From positions 43,662-107,661 of the forward strand of contig RCTD01000045.1 in the NCBI GenBank assembly GCA_014898415.1: 64,000 bases of DNA, given 5' to 3'. A model generated the notes under the pieces. It was not told the origin of the DNA. It did not search any database and saw only the letters and a list, made by a program, of their open reading frames with translations. This document shows positions 1 through 12,600 of this stretch, piece by piece. The position numbers and the translations under genes were made by a program. Numbering within the stretch: position 1 is the first letter of the stretch; every line of letters begins with the position of its first letter. Source of the DNA: Stromatinia cepivora. Lineage: Eukaryota > Ascomycota > Leotiomycetes > Helotiales > Sclerotiniaceae.

Positions 1-2170
1 CTTTAATCCCTTGTCCAACATCTTTTGACGATCGAGAATAAGACGAAGAAGCCATCTGGATTGGTTATCCGGGGAATCATGATGCTCTTCTGGAATAATG
101 AAGTAAGACTCAACCATATCAACATCATCTTCAATAGTAGTAGATTGAATATCAGGATCGTGGTAGATCTCGGTAGCATATGTAACGGAGCGCAGGGTAG
201 TATGTTCAACAGCACTTCGCAATAACTTAGCAGTCTCTTGATTGGCATTAGGTCCATCCTGATAAACGATCATGGAGGGTGTCTTGATATTCGGAGCGAT
301 ATTCAGAATTTCCTTAAGACGTGGCACACCGAGAGTAACGTTCTTGGATGAAATACCAGTGAAATGAAAAGTGTTCAAGGTCATTTGTGTGGCTGGTTCA
401 CCAATAGACTGTGCAGCAAGCACACCAACCATCTCACCAGGGTTGACCAAAGCTCTAGTGAAACGAGTCTCGAGCTCACCAAGAATGTGTTCAAAGGCGA
501 GCTTGTTGAGGTGCATACCGAGTGCAATACGTTTGTAGGCAAGGCGAGATCGGAACTGTGCCTTGATGAAAATTGTGGCATTATATTGAGCTTCAACAGA
601 AAGCTCGTCAGTACCACGGACAATGATCATCCGGTCGAGTAACTGTTGCACTCTTGGAATGACATCTCTGGGATGTAAGTCACTGCGCTTTCCGTCATCA
701 GTCTTGAACAATCTCTTTGCGCTGTCGATGATACGAATGATATTCAAAGGAAGTTGGAAGTGATCGTCATCCTTCTCCTTGGTTCGGGAGTGCACGAAGT
801 CTCGAAGAATTCTTCTGTCCTCTTCCAGGGCAGCAAACTCTGCATCAAGTAGTTGTTGCGTCTCAAGATCTCCGTAGAGTTCGTTTGCATGCTCTAGGAC
901 ATCCGTTGAGATCCGCTCAGACATAACTTCAAGTTTGAAGAGATCATTAAATGCCTTGTTGCTGATGTTGATATGATCCATTTTTTGATTCTCGAAAATG
1001 ACACCGTCTAGACCATCTTCACCGTAGACGAACTGAACAATGTCACCAAGTGAGTTGCGGACCGTACCGTCATATTTAGCCATAACATCCTCAAGAGCTT
1101 TGACAAGACGACGTTGAATATAACCAGTTTCTGCTGTCTTGACCGCGGTATCGATCAAACCTTCACGACCAGCCATTGCGTGGAAGAAGAACTCTGTTGG
1201 GGTGAGACCTCTTAAGTATGAGTTCTCGACAAAACCTCTCGATTCTGGCGAATAATCGTCCTTTGTGAAATGTGGAAGAGTGCGGTATTTGAAACCGAAA
1301 GGAATACGTTTACCTTCCACAGATTGTTGGCCCACAAGGGCAGACATCTGAGAAATATTGATAGTAGAACCTTTAGAACCAGAGCGAGCCATCTGTACAG
1401 CATTGTTGATATCCAACAAACCATCCTCAGTCTTTGTACCAGCTGTGTTACGAGCCTCGTTCAAAGCTTTGGAGACTTGACTCTCGAAGGTTTCACGAAC
1501 GTTCATACCAGGAAGGGATTCAAGTTCGTTACTAGTAGCCTTCTCAACAAGCTCTGTGACTTCAGCCTTCTGTTTAGCGATAGCCTTCTCAATTTGCTCA
1601 ATGGTCTCTTTGTTGGGAATCGTGTCACCAATACCGATACTGAAACCATTATGAAGAAGCCAGTAATTAATAACTCGCTGGCAACCGTTGAAGAAGGCCA
1701 TTGCAGCATCTGGACCTTGTTCATTGAAGACAATATGGACGATACCATTACCAGAAGCTCCGACATTCTTCTTGGCCATTAGACCATACATGAGTTGTCC
1801 CTCTTGGATCAAGCAACCATCATCGTTCAATGGCGCATGCAAATGCTCTTTATCCTTACTGGCGTTGTAGGAATTGACGATCTTGGGGATGATCAAACTG
1901 ACGATTTGCTTTCCAGTCCATCTAGGACGTGGCTTAAGGATAGCAGGTTGAGGAATGACGCCGTCCCAGTCTGGAACCCATAACAAGATGTTCATCAAAT
2001 GTTCTTTTGTGATGAAAACATCTCTTCTACAGATCTTGTAAACACCAGCCAGTGTATCTTGAACGATACCCATGAGAGGACCGTTTCTTTGAGGAGAAAC
2101 AATGTTAAGTGGCACCATGCAGAGATTCATGACCTCGGCACGAGTCTCATATGTTTGCGGAACATGCAAG

Positions 2171-2207
<37 letters not shown>

Positions 2208-3737
2208 AAGTAACAGACAAGTTAAGACGGAAAGTGGAGTAAGGCATAACTCGAACTCTATGACCCATCATAGATTCCTTGTGCAACGATGGTTGACGAT
2301 TGAAGATAATGAAATCACCATCAACAATGTGTCTCTCAACCTTCCAACCATATTCAAGTGAAATTGCACCTGCGCGCTTGTGATGACGAAGATCAATACG
2401 TGTACCGTCAGATCGGATGACATATTTGGCACCAGGATGCTCATCTGGACCATTTTTGACAAGCTGATGCAATTTATCGATATTTAGGGGTGTGACGGTC
2501 TCCGGATATGTGAGAATTCTCGCAATGCTTCGAGGAACTCCGACCTCATCTAGGGAAAGATTGGGATCACCAGTAATAACAGTACGAGCAGAAAAGTCGA
2601 CACGCTTTCCCATCAAATTTCCACGGAGACGACCCTCCTTACCCTTGAGACGAGCACGAATGGATTTGACAGGTCTACCTGACTTCTGCAGAGCTGGTGG
2701 TTGACCAGCAATATCGTTGTCCATGTAGGTTGCGACGTGATATTGCAGCAGAGTTTCAAAGTCCTGCAAAATGTGCTGGGGCGAACCTTCTTGTTGTGCT
2801 TGTCGAACATTACCATTGGCACGGATGATATCACCTAACTTGTATGTCAAATCATCCTCTCCTCGCATACCCTGGCCAGTACCATCCATGGAAATACTCG
2901 GTCGAACAGGAGGTGGTGGTACTGGAAGAACGGTGATTATCATCCACTCGGGACGGGCATAATCTGCATTCAACCCAACATCCTGAATTTCAGCAGTAGA
3001 CATGCTGCGGAAGACGTTGAGAGCCATATCCGGAGTGATTTGTCTCTTGTCAGGTTGCACAGCCTCTCCATCTTCATCCTTAGGAGCCTTCCACGTACCC
3101 CAGAGGGCCAGAGCAGTTTGACGAACTTCAGGCTGAATATTGCCACACCCCCCATGCGATTTCTTCGCAGCTTCCTTTGGATCTGCGTTGAATTCCTCTT
3201 CGTTCATCTGAACGTCACTATCACAAATCATCTTGGTCTTGCAGAGCTTCCATATAGCCTCAAATCTGCGCTTGGGATCACGGATAGAAACGGCTGCCTT
3301 GTAAGCTGGATTGCTCTGATATTTTGATGTTAGCATCAAGGCACATGAAACAAACCACCTCAAGCAGGTAGCAAACTAACCCTGTCTAGTTTAACTTTAC
3401 CACAGTTGTGGCAGACCATTTCCAAAAGCTTCTTTGTCTTTTTCAAGAAACCAGGATGGTAAACAGGTTTGGCCAGTTCGATGTGACCGAAATGACCAGG
3501 ACATTCCGACATATTTTGATCACAAGTAGCACATTTAAATTGTCTGTCAATGGAACCGAGTCGGGGATCATTAAGACCTTGTTCTCTTGGCTTCATCTTA
3601 CTCTCGTCCATGGTCTCCGGGTACAAAATATGAGCTACACTCATATTTTTGATCTCCTCGGGAGAGAAGAGACCAAATTGTATCTCCTGGATAGTCCGTA
3701 ACGGCGCATCTGAGTGCGCAAAATTAAGATTCGCCAT
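1..3737 (-). CDS. RPB1: RNA polymerase II largest subunit Rpb1, 5' part (3' end beyond window)
   Basis: Catalytic largest subunit of nuclear RNA polymerase II. Exon 1 is 3737-3381 (119 codons) and intron 1 is 3380-3316 (65 bp). Exon 2 then stays open from 3315 to base 1, giving about 1,224 residues here. Early residues carry the clamp zinc ligands (CATC, CPGHFGH and CHNC). The catalytic magnesium loop [10 protein letters not shown] is encoded near 2200-2170. The stretch [12 protein letters not shown] and the motif FNRQPSLHK are classical Rpb1 sequence. The C-terminal heptad-repeat domain lies outside the window. The ATG at 3737 is chosen because the N-terminus then matches the family, starting just before the first zinc motif. 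The identification is effectively certain; only the missing 3' end limits it. Confidence 0.98.
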
Positions 3738-5313
3738 ATTGGCGGTTGTTTTTGATATTTATTAAGAAAGTGTTGTGAAGTTCAAAGGTCAAAAGCAAGT
3801 GTGGCGACGAGCGGTATAAGAAGTAATCCACCACTGTACCAAACGTTGCGACGCGATTTTATCTCGAAAATATGTGTTCTCAGTAATTTGCAGAAGAACT
3901 ATATTGGAAAACAAGCAAGTCTATGTGCAAAGTGGATAGGATGTTGATGTTGCGATCAGGAGGGTGAGGCCAGGCCGAAGGCCTGAAGGACAATTTTCGA
4001 TTTCTCCGACCGTGAGGACTCGACTGATCTGGCGATGTTGTCTATAAAGGAGTGTATACAGTTTCTTCCTCTTTAGAAAGACCAGCAATGAGGAATCCAC
4101 GTCTTTTGGTGCGATTCCACAAATTGTCGGGTTGTTGTTGATGGTGTTGAAAGGGATTCGTAGGGACGAGGTTCCTTTGATCTGTCGCGAAAGAAAGCTG
4201 ATGGATGAGGCTCCGGGATAGCCCGCTTAACCAAGTATGGTTAGTCGATAAGTTTATTATTGTGAGCCAATCACAAACGAGATGTGGCTGATGATTTGTT
4301 TCAAACATTCACCCCAAAAGACTCATTTGGTAAAGGGAAGTTAATGGGAACAAAAAGTTTTACATTTTGAGAAATTTTCAAAGAAGTTTAAAACTTTTTT
4401 CTTTGATGAGTTCTCTACTATCATATCTACAATTTTAGTAGCTAAACTCGGGCATTAACTCCTGGATTTAAAGTACGAGTAGCAACCCCGGGAAAGTTCA
4501 AAGGGATATACTAGGTAAGTAAATATATACTAGGTACTGTTTCCTTGGATTGGTTTTCTGCTACTAGATAGACAGGTAGTGAGGTCAAGCTTCTATTACA
4601 ATAGTCTAGTCACTAGCAGAACTTAAAGCTCTACTTCGAATATTCTCCCTCCTTTTAGTCCCGATATCTCCCTGGGTTCTGTCTCTCTGGGTTCTGTCTC
4701 TCTGGGTTCTGTCTCTCTGGGTTCTGTCTCTCTGGGTTCTGTCTCTCTGGGTTCTGTCTCTCTGGGTTCTGTCTCTCTGAGTTCTGTCTCTCCTTCTCAA
4801 TATCATCAGTTCCCAAGACCTGAATTTTCCATCCCTTATTGTTCATACGTATGGGAACAGCACACAGATGATGTGTTCAATTTTGCTTTATCTCCACTTT
4901 TCTACTTGTTTCTGTATGGGATTATACTTGATGGTTCCCCAACGAAAGCTTCAACACTTGCCTGTACAGAGCTTGAGATATTTTCAAATTTGAATTGAGA
5001 AGCCTGTAGATATTTTACCATGTAGTACTCCTGGCAAATGCCCTGTGTCAATACAAAGTTTCATTCATTCATCACTTCTGTGTTCTCTATGCTCAATTCC
5101 GGAAGAAAGAAGGCTAGCATTCATTACCAAGATCAAATCCCTACGTCCAAAGATCCACTGTACCAATTGTATTCATAATATATCCATCCCATTGTTTTTG
5201 TTCAAGTTACCACCAATTGCCTTTTCCATTCCATCCACACATCCATTGCCTGTGCCCGCCTATTCCCATCCCAGTCACCTAGATCCCTCAATTTCCCCCC
5301 TTCCGTCCAATCC
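3738..5313. other. RPB1 upstream region, no gene seen
   Basis: No supported gene in 1.6 kb. It holds the RPB1 promoter side, a short perfect inverted repeat (CAGGCC-GAA-GGCCTG, 3969-3983) and a 15-bp minisatellite (4666-4795, listed separately). The reading frames at 4042-4308 and across the minisatellite show no family features. Confidence 0.7.
4666..4795. repeat. 15-bp minisatellite
   Basis: About eight head-to-tail copies of a 15-bp unit (GTCTCTCTGGGTTCT). Six are identical, between 4681 and 4770. One has G to A (4771-4785), and degenerate half-copies lie at both edges. The unit length is a multiple of three, so open frames run through it on both strands, but this follows from the periodicity and is not evidence of coding. 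Confidence 0.95.
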
Positions 5314-7279
5314 CTACTTCATCGTAACAATCTCCTCAGCACTCGTCGGATGAATCGCCACACAAGCATCAAAATCCCTCTTCCTAGCCCCCATCTTGAC
5401 CGCCACCGCAAACCCTTGCAACATCTCACTCACCCCCAACCCTATCAAATGCAACCCCACAATCCTCTCCTCCTCCCCCTCGCAAATAATTTTAAACTCG
5501 GTCGGTAAATGTTTCTTTTCTTCCGCCGGAAAGAAATCATAGAACATAGCTGCAAACTTCGTGTGATAGATTTTGAGATTGCCGGCCCCGTATTTCTCCA
5601 AAGCTTGCGGTTCGGTTAGTCCGATGGTGCCGACTTCTGGATGCGCGAATACGACGCTTGGGACGAGGTTGTAGGAGAGCGCGGATTGTGAGAATTGGGT
5701 GGGCCCAAAGAGTCGGTTGGAGAGTTGGCGACCCGCTGCTATTGCAACAGGCGTAAGTTGTAACTGAGCCGTCACATCCCCCAAAGCATACACACCCTCC
5801 ACATTAGTATTCTGAAATCCATCCACCCTAACGTGCCCCTTCTCATCCGTCAACACCCCCGCAACCCCCAAATCCAAGTCCTCGGTATCCGGGCTCCTCC
5901 CCACTGCCCAAAGCACCTCATTAACAATAAAACCCTTCCCATCATCCCCATCCCACCTCAAATTCAACACCTTCTCCTCCGCCGTTTTCTTCCCACTAAA
6001 CATTTCTACCCTTGCAAAGTTCTTATATCCCCTGTGAATGACAATCCCTGCTTCCTCATATGTCTTCGTCATCGTCTCCGAAATCATTGGGTCAAATTTT
6101 CGCAAGATCTTGTCTCCTCGTATAAACATATGTACTTCGATCCCTCCAAGAGCATTCAGCATTCCCGCCATCTCAACCGCAATATATCCCGCGCCAACAA
6201 TGGCTATCTTCTTGGGTAATTCCTCAAGCCCGAAAAATCCATCACTTGTAATTCCAAATTGCGCTCCGGGAATCTTCGGAACAATCGGTTTGCCTCCAGT
6301 AGCTATGCAGATATGTTCAGCTTTGAATGTTTCAACGCCACTTCCATCTACCAATTCAACAGCAATAGTTTTCGCAGCGATGAATCTGGCGGCTCCACGA
6401 ACGAGAGTAATTCCCTCGCGCTCCCAGTTGGTTTCGTAGCCACGATTTAGACCGGCGATATTGGCGTCGCGTTTTGCTTTGAACGCGGAGTAATTATAGG
6501 GGATATTGGAGGGGGTTTCATAGCCGTAGTGTTGGCTAGCACGAAGGGCTTCGGACATGGACGAGAAGTTCCAAGTGTGTTTTTTAGGGACGCAGCTACG
6601 TTGTTGTTAGTGTTTGTGGAATTCGAATGGACTTTATAGACTTATAAAAGCATCAGGAGAGAAATAATTTCTTCGCAAATTCAGAAAAAGGCGGATATCA
6701 AATAACAAATGCATGCTTTCCTAACTCAAAGTACACCCACCACTGTTCTCATCCTTGGTACACTTTAGAATGGCTTCGATGCATCGTCCCAAGTCACTCG
6801 ACTCAATTTGGTGCAATTCTCCTCAGAAGCCGTGTATACAGTTCCATCCAACCCAATCCAAACACAGAAGAAACCCTTCCAAAAACTCACCCAACATTAA
6901 CACAAGTCCCGCCACTCTTCCCACTCTCCACCAAAAGTACCTTTTTTCCCCATCCCCCCTTTTCCCTCGGCCCCGCCGCTCTCCTCGCCGTCCCACTCCC
7001 ACCACTCCCGCCTCCAAGAACGATATAATCAAATTCTTTCACTGTCCCCCTAATTGGAAGTCCCGACATTTTTCTGTTCAATCCAGCCCTCGAAATCGGT
7101 AGTGCCGATTTGGCTACTGATGAAATTGCCGATAACGTGGTTGCGGCGGAGGTTGGGTTTGATGAAGATGGTGTACCAGCACTCAATGGATTTGAAGAGA
7201 CGGCAATGAGATTTGTGGGTGGTATGAGCGTTGTTGTTGTGATTTTGAGGGGAGGGGGACTTGGGCGATTTGCAGACAT
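5314..7279 (-). CDS. GLR1: Glutathione reductase
   Basis: FAD- and NADPH-dependent reduction of glutathione disulfide in cytosol and mitochondria. Exon 1 is 7279-6891, the intron is 6890-6596 (donor GTGAGT, branch CACTAAC), and exon 2 is 6595-5314, giving 556 aa. The FAD-binding motif VLGGGSGG is followed by GGTCVNVG. The intron splits the redox-active disulfide motif exactly, and splicing restores GTCVNVGCVPKK. The NADPH Rossmann motif [12 protein letters not shown] and the C-terminal catalytic AIHPTSAEE are present. The first 70 residues contain no Asp or Glu and are rich in Ser, Thr, Arg and Lys, as in a mitochondrial presequence. An in-frame Met71 just before the FAD domain could give a cytosolic form, as alternative starts do in yeast GLR1; dual targeting here is inference. 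Confidence 0.95.
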
Positions 7280-7729
7280 GGTAGGGGGAGCTCTTTATCA
7301 CGTTCTTTATGTGAGTGAGTTTGGAGTGAGGGGTAAGTTCCTGGATGCAGCCACCTTTCCCGGGATAGGCAAGACGGGAATGTAAGACGGATAATAGGAA
7401 TGAACGTGTTGGTGGTATGTAAGCGGTTTGCAGGCTTGAGGCGTTTTTGTACAACCTCGAGAGTTTCGGACTGATTTGAAGAACTGAAAACAAGAGATAT
7501 ATGTCTTTTATAAATACTTCATGCAAATATTGTGAGATAAGATAACGAAGGAAGTGCTGGATGAGTTTGTTGCTAAATTAATTTTCTTCCTAATGTGTAA
7601 GCTATTAATTGGTTGTATGTATGCACAGCTGCATATGATATGCAAGTCAGTCGAGGTACCCCACAACGCTCCAGACCACATACTTTCCTAAAAACGCCAT
7701 TTGCCAACAAAAGTAGAAGGAAAGATGAT

Positions 7730-9186
7730 TCAACGTCTTCTGCCTTTCTTCCTTCTAGGCTGTTCGTCCGCACTTCCAATTGCTTCTGAATCAAGCTGGT
7801 AATTACGTCCATCCGATGGACTCTTCCTTCTCATTTCACCCCTTCCCACAGCTACAAACTCTTCTTCGCTCTCGGTATCGTCACCATCGAGTTGTACTGG
7901 CATCCTAAATGCATTGTCTTCGTCAACTACATCGCCCTTGACTGGTTCAACCGTTAGGACATCTATGTCATCGTCCTCAGCATCCAATCTTCTTTTGTGG
8001 ATTTCTTCCTGTGGATGAATATCGAATTCGTCCTCTCTCTCAATGTACTCAACATTTTCCTCGACTTCCGCGAAATCCGGTGCCAGAGCCGACCATCTCT
8101 GCTGGGGAACAATCGACCAAATATGTATTCTTCCAGACTCTAAACCACATGCCGCTATCATAGGCTTATGGGGATGCCATTCAACCACTCCATGTTCTTC
8201 CTTGGGTCCCTCCAAAATTTTCACCAGACTTCCGTGATTTCTCTCCCAGATGTAAATATCGTGATTATTAAATGTCGAAGCCGTCACATATTCGCCTGTC
8301 GCACTAAATGCCACATGATTCCAACTCAGTCTGTTTACCACGTCTTGAAATTTGTGCTCGACCTCAATATCTATCGTATCAGGGTCTAGATCCTCTGCTG
8401 ATAAATTCGGTATTTGTATCGTCCTAATAATTCTGTCTTGGGCATTAACCACCACGTCCCGTCCAGAAGTCGTAAGTCGCATGTAAAGTAACACTCCGGT
8501 GCATAATTTCGTAGAGTATATCACTGCCCTCGTGGCCACCTCTATTATATTTAGCCATCCCTTATTAGTACCCGACAGAATATGATCTCCCGAAGCAGTG
8601 AAGATTGCGACTGTAGTAGTTTGTGGTGCGATCGGTTTTGATTCGTCTTCTCCATATACCGTTCGTTTCTTGATCGTAGAAGGTAAGATATATTTTACCA
8701 CTTCTAGATTCGTGAGATCTACCAGTAACGGCGGATCTTCAAATAATGAGACCAATATTTTCAGACTAGGATGGGCAAAAATGATCAGTCTCCATTCTGA
8801 GGGTGAAAGTGAAACCATACTCACTGTGTCCAAGGATGAAATTCTGCCAAATATACCGGTGCCTCGAATCGTACAGTCCTTACAATACTCCCGTCCATCA
8901 AATCCCAGATATTGCACGTCCAATCCTGACTTGATGTGAGTAAGAATCTGCCATCGCGCGACCAACTCAACGATTGCACTTGTCGGGTGTGTCCTTTGAG
9001 CTTTCGCGCTATGCCGTTTGTCTCGACGTCAAAGATCACGACGGTACCATCGGTGCGCCCTGCGGCAAGGAAATCGCCTTTGCGATTGAAGCGCACGCAC
9101 GAAGCATGGCCACTACGAAGGGTGAGTGTAGATGATTCCGGATAATCTTGTGCGAGAACGAAGGGATCAGTCAGTGACAAATTCAT
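7730..9186 (-). CDS. SWD1: COMPASS complex WD40 subunit Swd1 (RbBP5 orthologue)
   Basis: Scaffold subunit of the Set1/COMPASS histone H3-K4 methyltransferase, acting in the nucleus. Exon 1 is 9186-8825, the intron is 8824-8766 (59 bp) and exon 2 is 8765-7730, giving 465 aa. The family-diagnostic start MNLSLTDPFVLAQDYPE is present. WD40 blades follow, with clear repeat ends DWTCNIWDL, HDIYIWER and GRIHIWSI. After the propeller come an acidic tail (LDAEDDDIDV) and a basic end KKGRRR, as in Swd1/RbBP5. The splice is needed to pass from blade 2 (EFHP) into LVSLFEDPPLLVDL. The intergenic gap to glutathione reductase is 450 bp. Confidence 0.9.
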
Positions 9187-9606
9187 AATGCTAGCATCGA
9201 GAAGTAAAGAATCGCAGAAGTTCGAGATGTAGGAACCTCAGCCTCGCTTCGAGGAGGTTCGACAAGGCTGACAAACGCGATCAACAATATTAACCTCGAT
9301 CAGTGTAAGTTATGATGGTTTTGATTCTGCCTTGCGATGAAGATCGTGTGAGAATTTGATTCATGCACTTGTGTACAATATTGAAGAATGAGCTGTGATT
9401 TTTAAGTTTCTTTCATGAAATTGTTGAAGCTTAAAGTTCTTCGAGACATAAGCTAATTCTGATACAACAATATACCAATCTATGTACATGAATTTAAATA
9501 AAATAATGAATGGGTTCTGCTTAAAAATGACTGCCAAAAATCTCCCATGCGGTCATTAATCATTACGTTAAAACACCCAAAAATCTACGGCCTCTCACTA
9601 TCTCAT
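9187..9606. other. Intergenic, no gene seen
   Basis: 420 bp of AT-rich sequence between the SWD1 start and the peroxidase stop. It must hold the SWD1 promoter and the peroxidase 3' UTR. I see no RNA gene or repeat. Confidence 0.6.
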
Positions 9607-10955
9607 CTAATACGATGAGCATCCATTCTTGCAATTGGTGTATCCTGGGAAACTATTGAATGTGCTTTGGTCAATGCTTTTCAGATGTGGACAGCCTAAA
9701 CTAAGGAGACGTTGAAAAACAATATCTGAGAATGGCTGAATGGCATTCACGATACTTGTAAGAGTACCAACAGCAACATCAGGAAGTGCTGCTTGAGCGG
9801 CCTGAAAGACAAAACATTCCAAGTTATTTCCTTCAAGTAAGGTTCCAGTTTCAAACACACCCTTAGTCAAGGATTGAAGATCGACAGGTGTGAACGTATT
9901 GGGCTTGCCGGTGTTTCCACCAATATTAAGAAGAGGTGGATATTGCTTTGCGAAGTGGAGGACGTCAGCAAGAAAGCCGTCGATGGTAAACTCATCACCG
10001 ATAGCTCTCTTGTACCAATTATCTGGGATTCGTTCATGGCCAGGAGTATATTGGAAGTCGCCAGACTCGCCAGTAATGGCGAAGAAAGACATTAAATCAC
10101 GCCTGGTTAACGAGCCCTCCGGAAATTCTTCAGATTTGTTGGACATCATTCGAACAGGGAGGTTATAACCGGCAGGTGAGACGAGTACACCGGCGAAAGG
10201 TGGATAGAAGAAGTACGGGTTCGTCATAATAGAGTTATTGAAGCGGTCGATTCTGAAGTTAAGAAGTCCTTGATATTGTGCATCGGCATCAACACCCTCA
10301 ATTAAAGCATCATAGTACTTTTGAAACAGATCAACCTCAAGATTGAAGGATTGCCTATCCAAATAAAGATCCGGACGAGTTGGAGAAGTGTCAGCTTCGT
10401 ACTTGTTGTGTGAGCCAGAAATTCCTTGAGGCTGTCCGGTAAGACCCAAAAGATTGCCCAAAGGAAGAGCATTGTTGGGTGTTGGTCCGCCAATCGACCA
10501 AGCTATGAGATGTTAGCATCCGTCGACGAAAAAGAACATTTGGATGAACCTAGCAAGTTGCCATCGAAAACGGCGCCATAGATGCCGAGAAACCCTCCAA
10601 GCTCCAATGACATGCCAAAGGCAGTGTTGGTACCATCGATAAAATCGCCAATGGTCCCAACACCATTGTGGGGAATGTATCCATGGTTTGCTGCAGCATT
10701 CAAGCCGGGGCAAGGGCCTCTGACATCTCCTGCATCAAAGTCTGGTGCAACGAACGCATGCTCTCCTGTAGTGCTAACATACTGCGATGCAGCATCAAAA
10801 CTGGCGCGCTTTTGCAATGAGTCTCGGGCAGCTGTACTCCGCTTGCCAAGTTGTGATTTTGCGAGTCTTTCAGCATGTTCAGCAGCCATCTTAGGGTACG
10901 CAGCGACTTCGGTGGCAGCAAACGCCAATAGGGCGATGTTAGTGTCTACCTTCAT
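9607..10955 (-). CDS. Secreted heme-thiolate peroxidase (unspecific peroxygenase / chloroperoxidase family)
   Basis: Extracellular heme-thiolate enzyme that uses hydrogen peroxide to oxygenate or halogenate substrates. Exon 1 is 10955-10550, the intron is 10549-10503 (47 bp, branch GCTAAC) and exon 2 is 10502-9607, giving 433 aa. Residues 1-20 form a signal peptide ending in VAAYP. The proximal heme ligand motif PCPGLNAAANHGYIP places the axial cysteine at residue 82. Exon 2 has the acid-base motif as YEADTSPTRPD, a Glu-x-Asp arrangement followed by Arg. Length and the Glu-Ala-Asp motif fit long-type peroxygenase-like proteins better than short chloroperoxidases. Substrates cannot be deduced. 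The splice joins GNLLG to AWSIGGPTP in frame. Confidence 0.9.
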
Positions 10956-12600
10956 AATATATGTTAATTTTCGGATATATGAGATGATTTTGTGAGATGA
11001 GGGATGAACTTGATAGTAGATAAACTGATGAAAGACAAATATGATTGTAGTTATGTGAATGCAAAAGCAAAAACATGAAAGGAATTCTGATACTTATATC
11101 TGTATATCTCCATACTTCAATTTCTCCACAGAATCGAGCTGTGACGGTGTCAATAAATTTCCTAGCTCTGGGAACATAACAGACCTATCATAGGAAAGCC
11201 TATTTGATTTCTCGCTGCTTGAAGCAAGACAGAGGATGAGATGGTCACATTCTCCGTCGAGAAGGAACACCCTCAAGGATCGACACAGGCCGAGGTAACG
11301 CAACATCTCCATTTAGATGCTGATCATTGGTAAAAGAAACCCAATTGCATCAACGGCTGGCGACTTGTCACCGCTGACGTCGATTGACTATTTGAATAAT
11401 CCACACACAAAAGTAGATTTGATACAAGAAGCTCATATTCTAGGCACAGTGCGCCAAAGGTGTCCTACCAAAGAGCCTGGGACTGGCGTCACAATGATAT
11501 TGCAGATAGAATACACGACCAGCCAATCAAAAACTTTGAACGACCGATGAAAAGCCAGTGCAGTAGTGCAGTGCGGTATTTTAGAGGCATCATTGCGCGG
11601 AAGTGTCTTTCCAAACAGCCGAAATGTTACTACAGTCAGAAGTTCCGATATCAGTCCACCGGAACAAATTGAGAAGATTTCTTGAGCGCGTGTTCAATAA
11701 TATAGTCCTGAATGTGATTGAATGGTTACCATATAGAGATCAAGTATATTACCAGTCATTCAGCTTGATTCTATTGTGTGCCTGTGACGCAGCTTTCACA
11801 GGCCCTGCAGGGGCAATAGTCAATGCAGCCATGGAATTGTAACTTTTCGATGTTGATATCGTTGTGATTCCGGCGTGGACGGTGTCACCGACTTATCAAA
11901 GATACTTTCGATGATGTATGCAGGGTATGAAAAGTTGAATTGCTGCAATGAAGATCGCAGGATAGGAGTCGTATACTATATAACTATCTAGCTTTTTGAG
12001 ATACGCAAGGCGGCGCATTGGAAGGATAAAAAGAAGTATCCGCAGGGGCTTCAAGGCCTGTCCTTAGCAAAAGGATCGATATGCTACCTTCTTAACAAAA
12101 GAAAAGGCTGTAGAATATGGCTGAGAAGGAAGGGTAAAAAACGTTAGAGATCCAGAAATGTTCCAATGCAGTGTTCGACTCAAACCGCAAGTAAGTAGAC
12201 CTAGCTAATGTATTTGGGATTAGCGTACCTGTCATCCCCAGATAAATCTCATCCGAATTTGAATACCACTCAAAGAAATGAGGAAATGCATACAATGTAT
12301 CTGGGTAGGTATCATTAAGGTTAACCTATACTTCAGCAAATGATTGCATACCCCAGTAAGATCGGCAGTGGGACGGCACACCTCTTCTCGGCTGCAGCCT
12401 TTTCCGTTCGTCTGGTTTCTTGTACTTCTTGCCGGTGCCTGCACAACCATGAACTATAGTTTTTAGGGGATGTTCGAGACTACCAACGAATCTTTTCTCC
12501 TTACGCCTTGTTTCCACCCCTACTTTGTGTCATTCCATTGCTATCACAATAGTGTACAGCCCAAGTGTTGCTCTGACTTTAGAGAGATTTCCCCATGGGT
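10956..12600. other. Gene-poor sequence upstream of the peroxidase
   Basis: 1.6 kb with only short open frames that lack family motifs or a convincing splice structure. It contains the peroxidase promoter and marks the left edge of the decayed block that runs to about 19.8 kb. Confidence 0.5.

Noticed and set aside
4606..4846. Open frames of repeated Arg-Asp-Arg-Thr-Gln across the minisatellite
   Set aside because: They arise from the 15-bp period, occur in more than one frame, and have no flanking gene structure.
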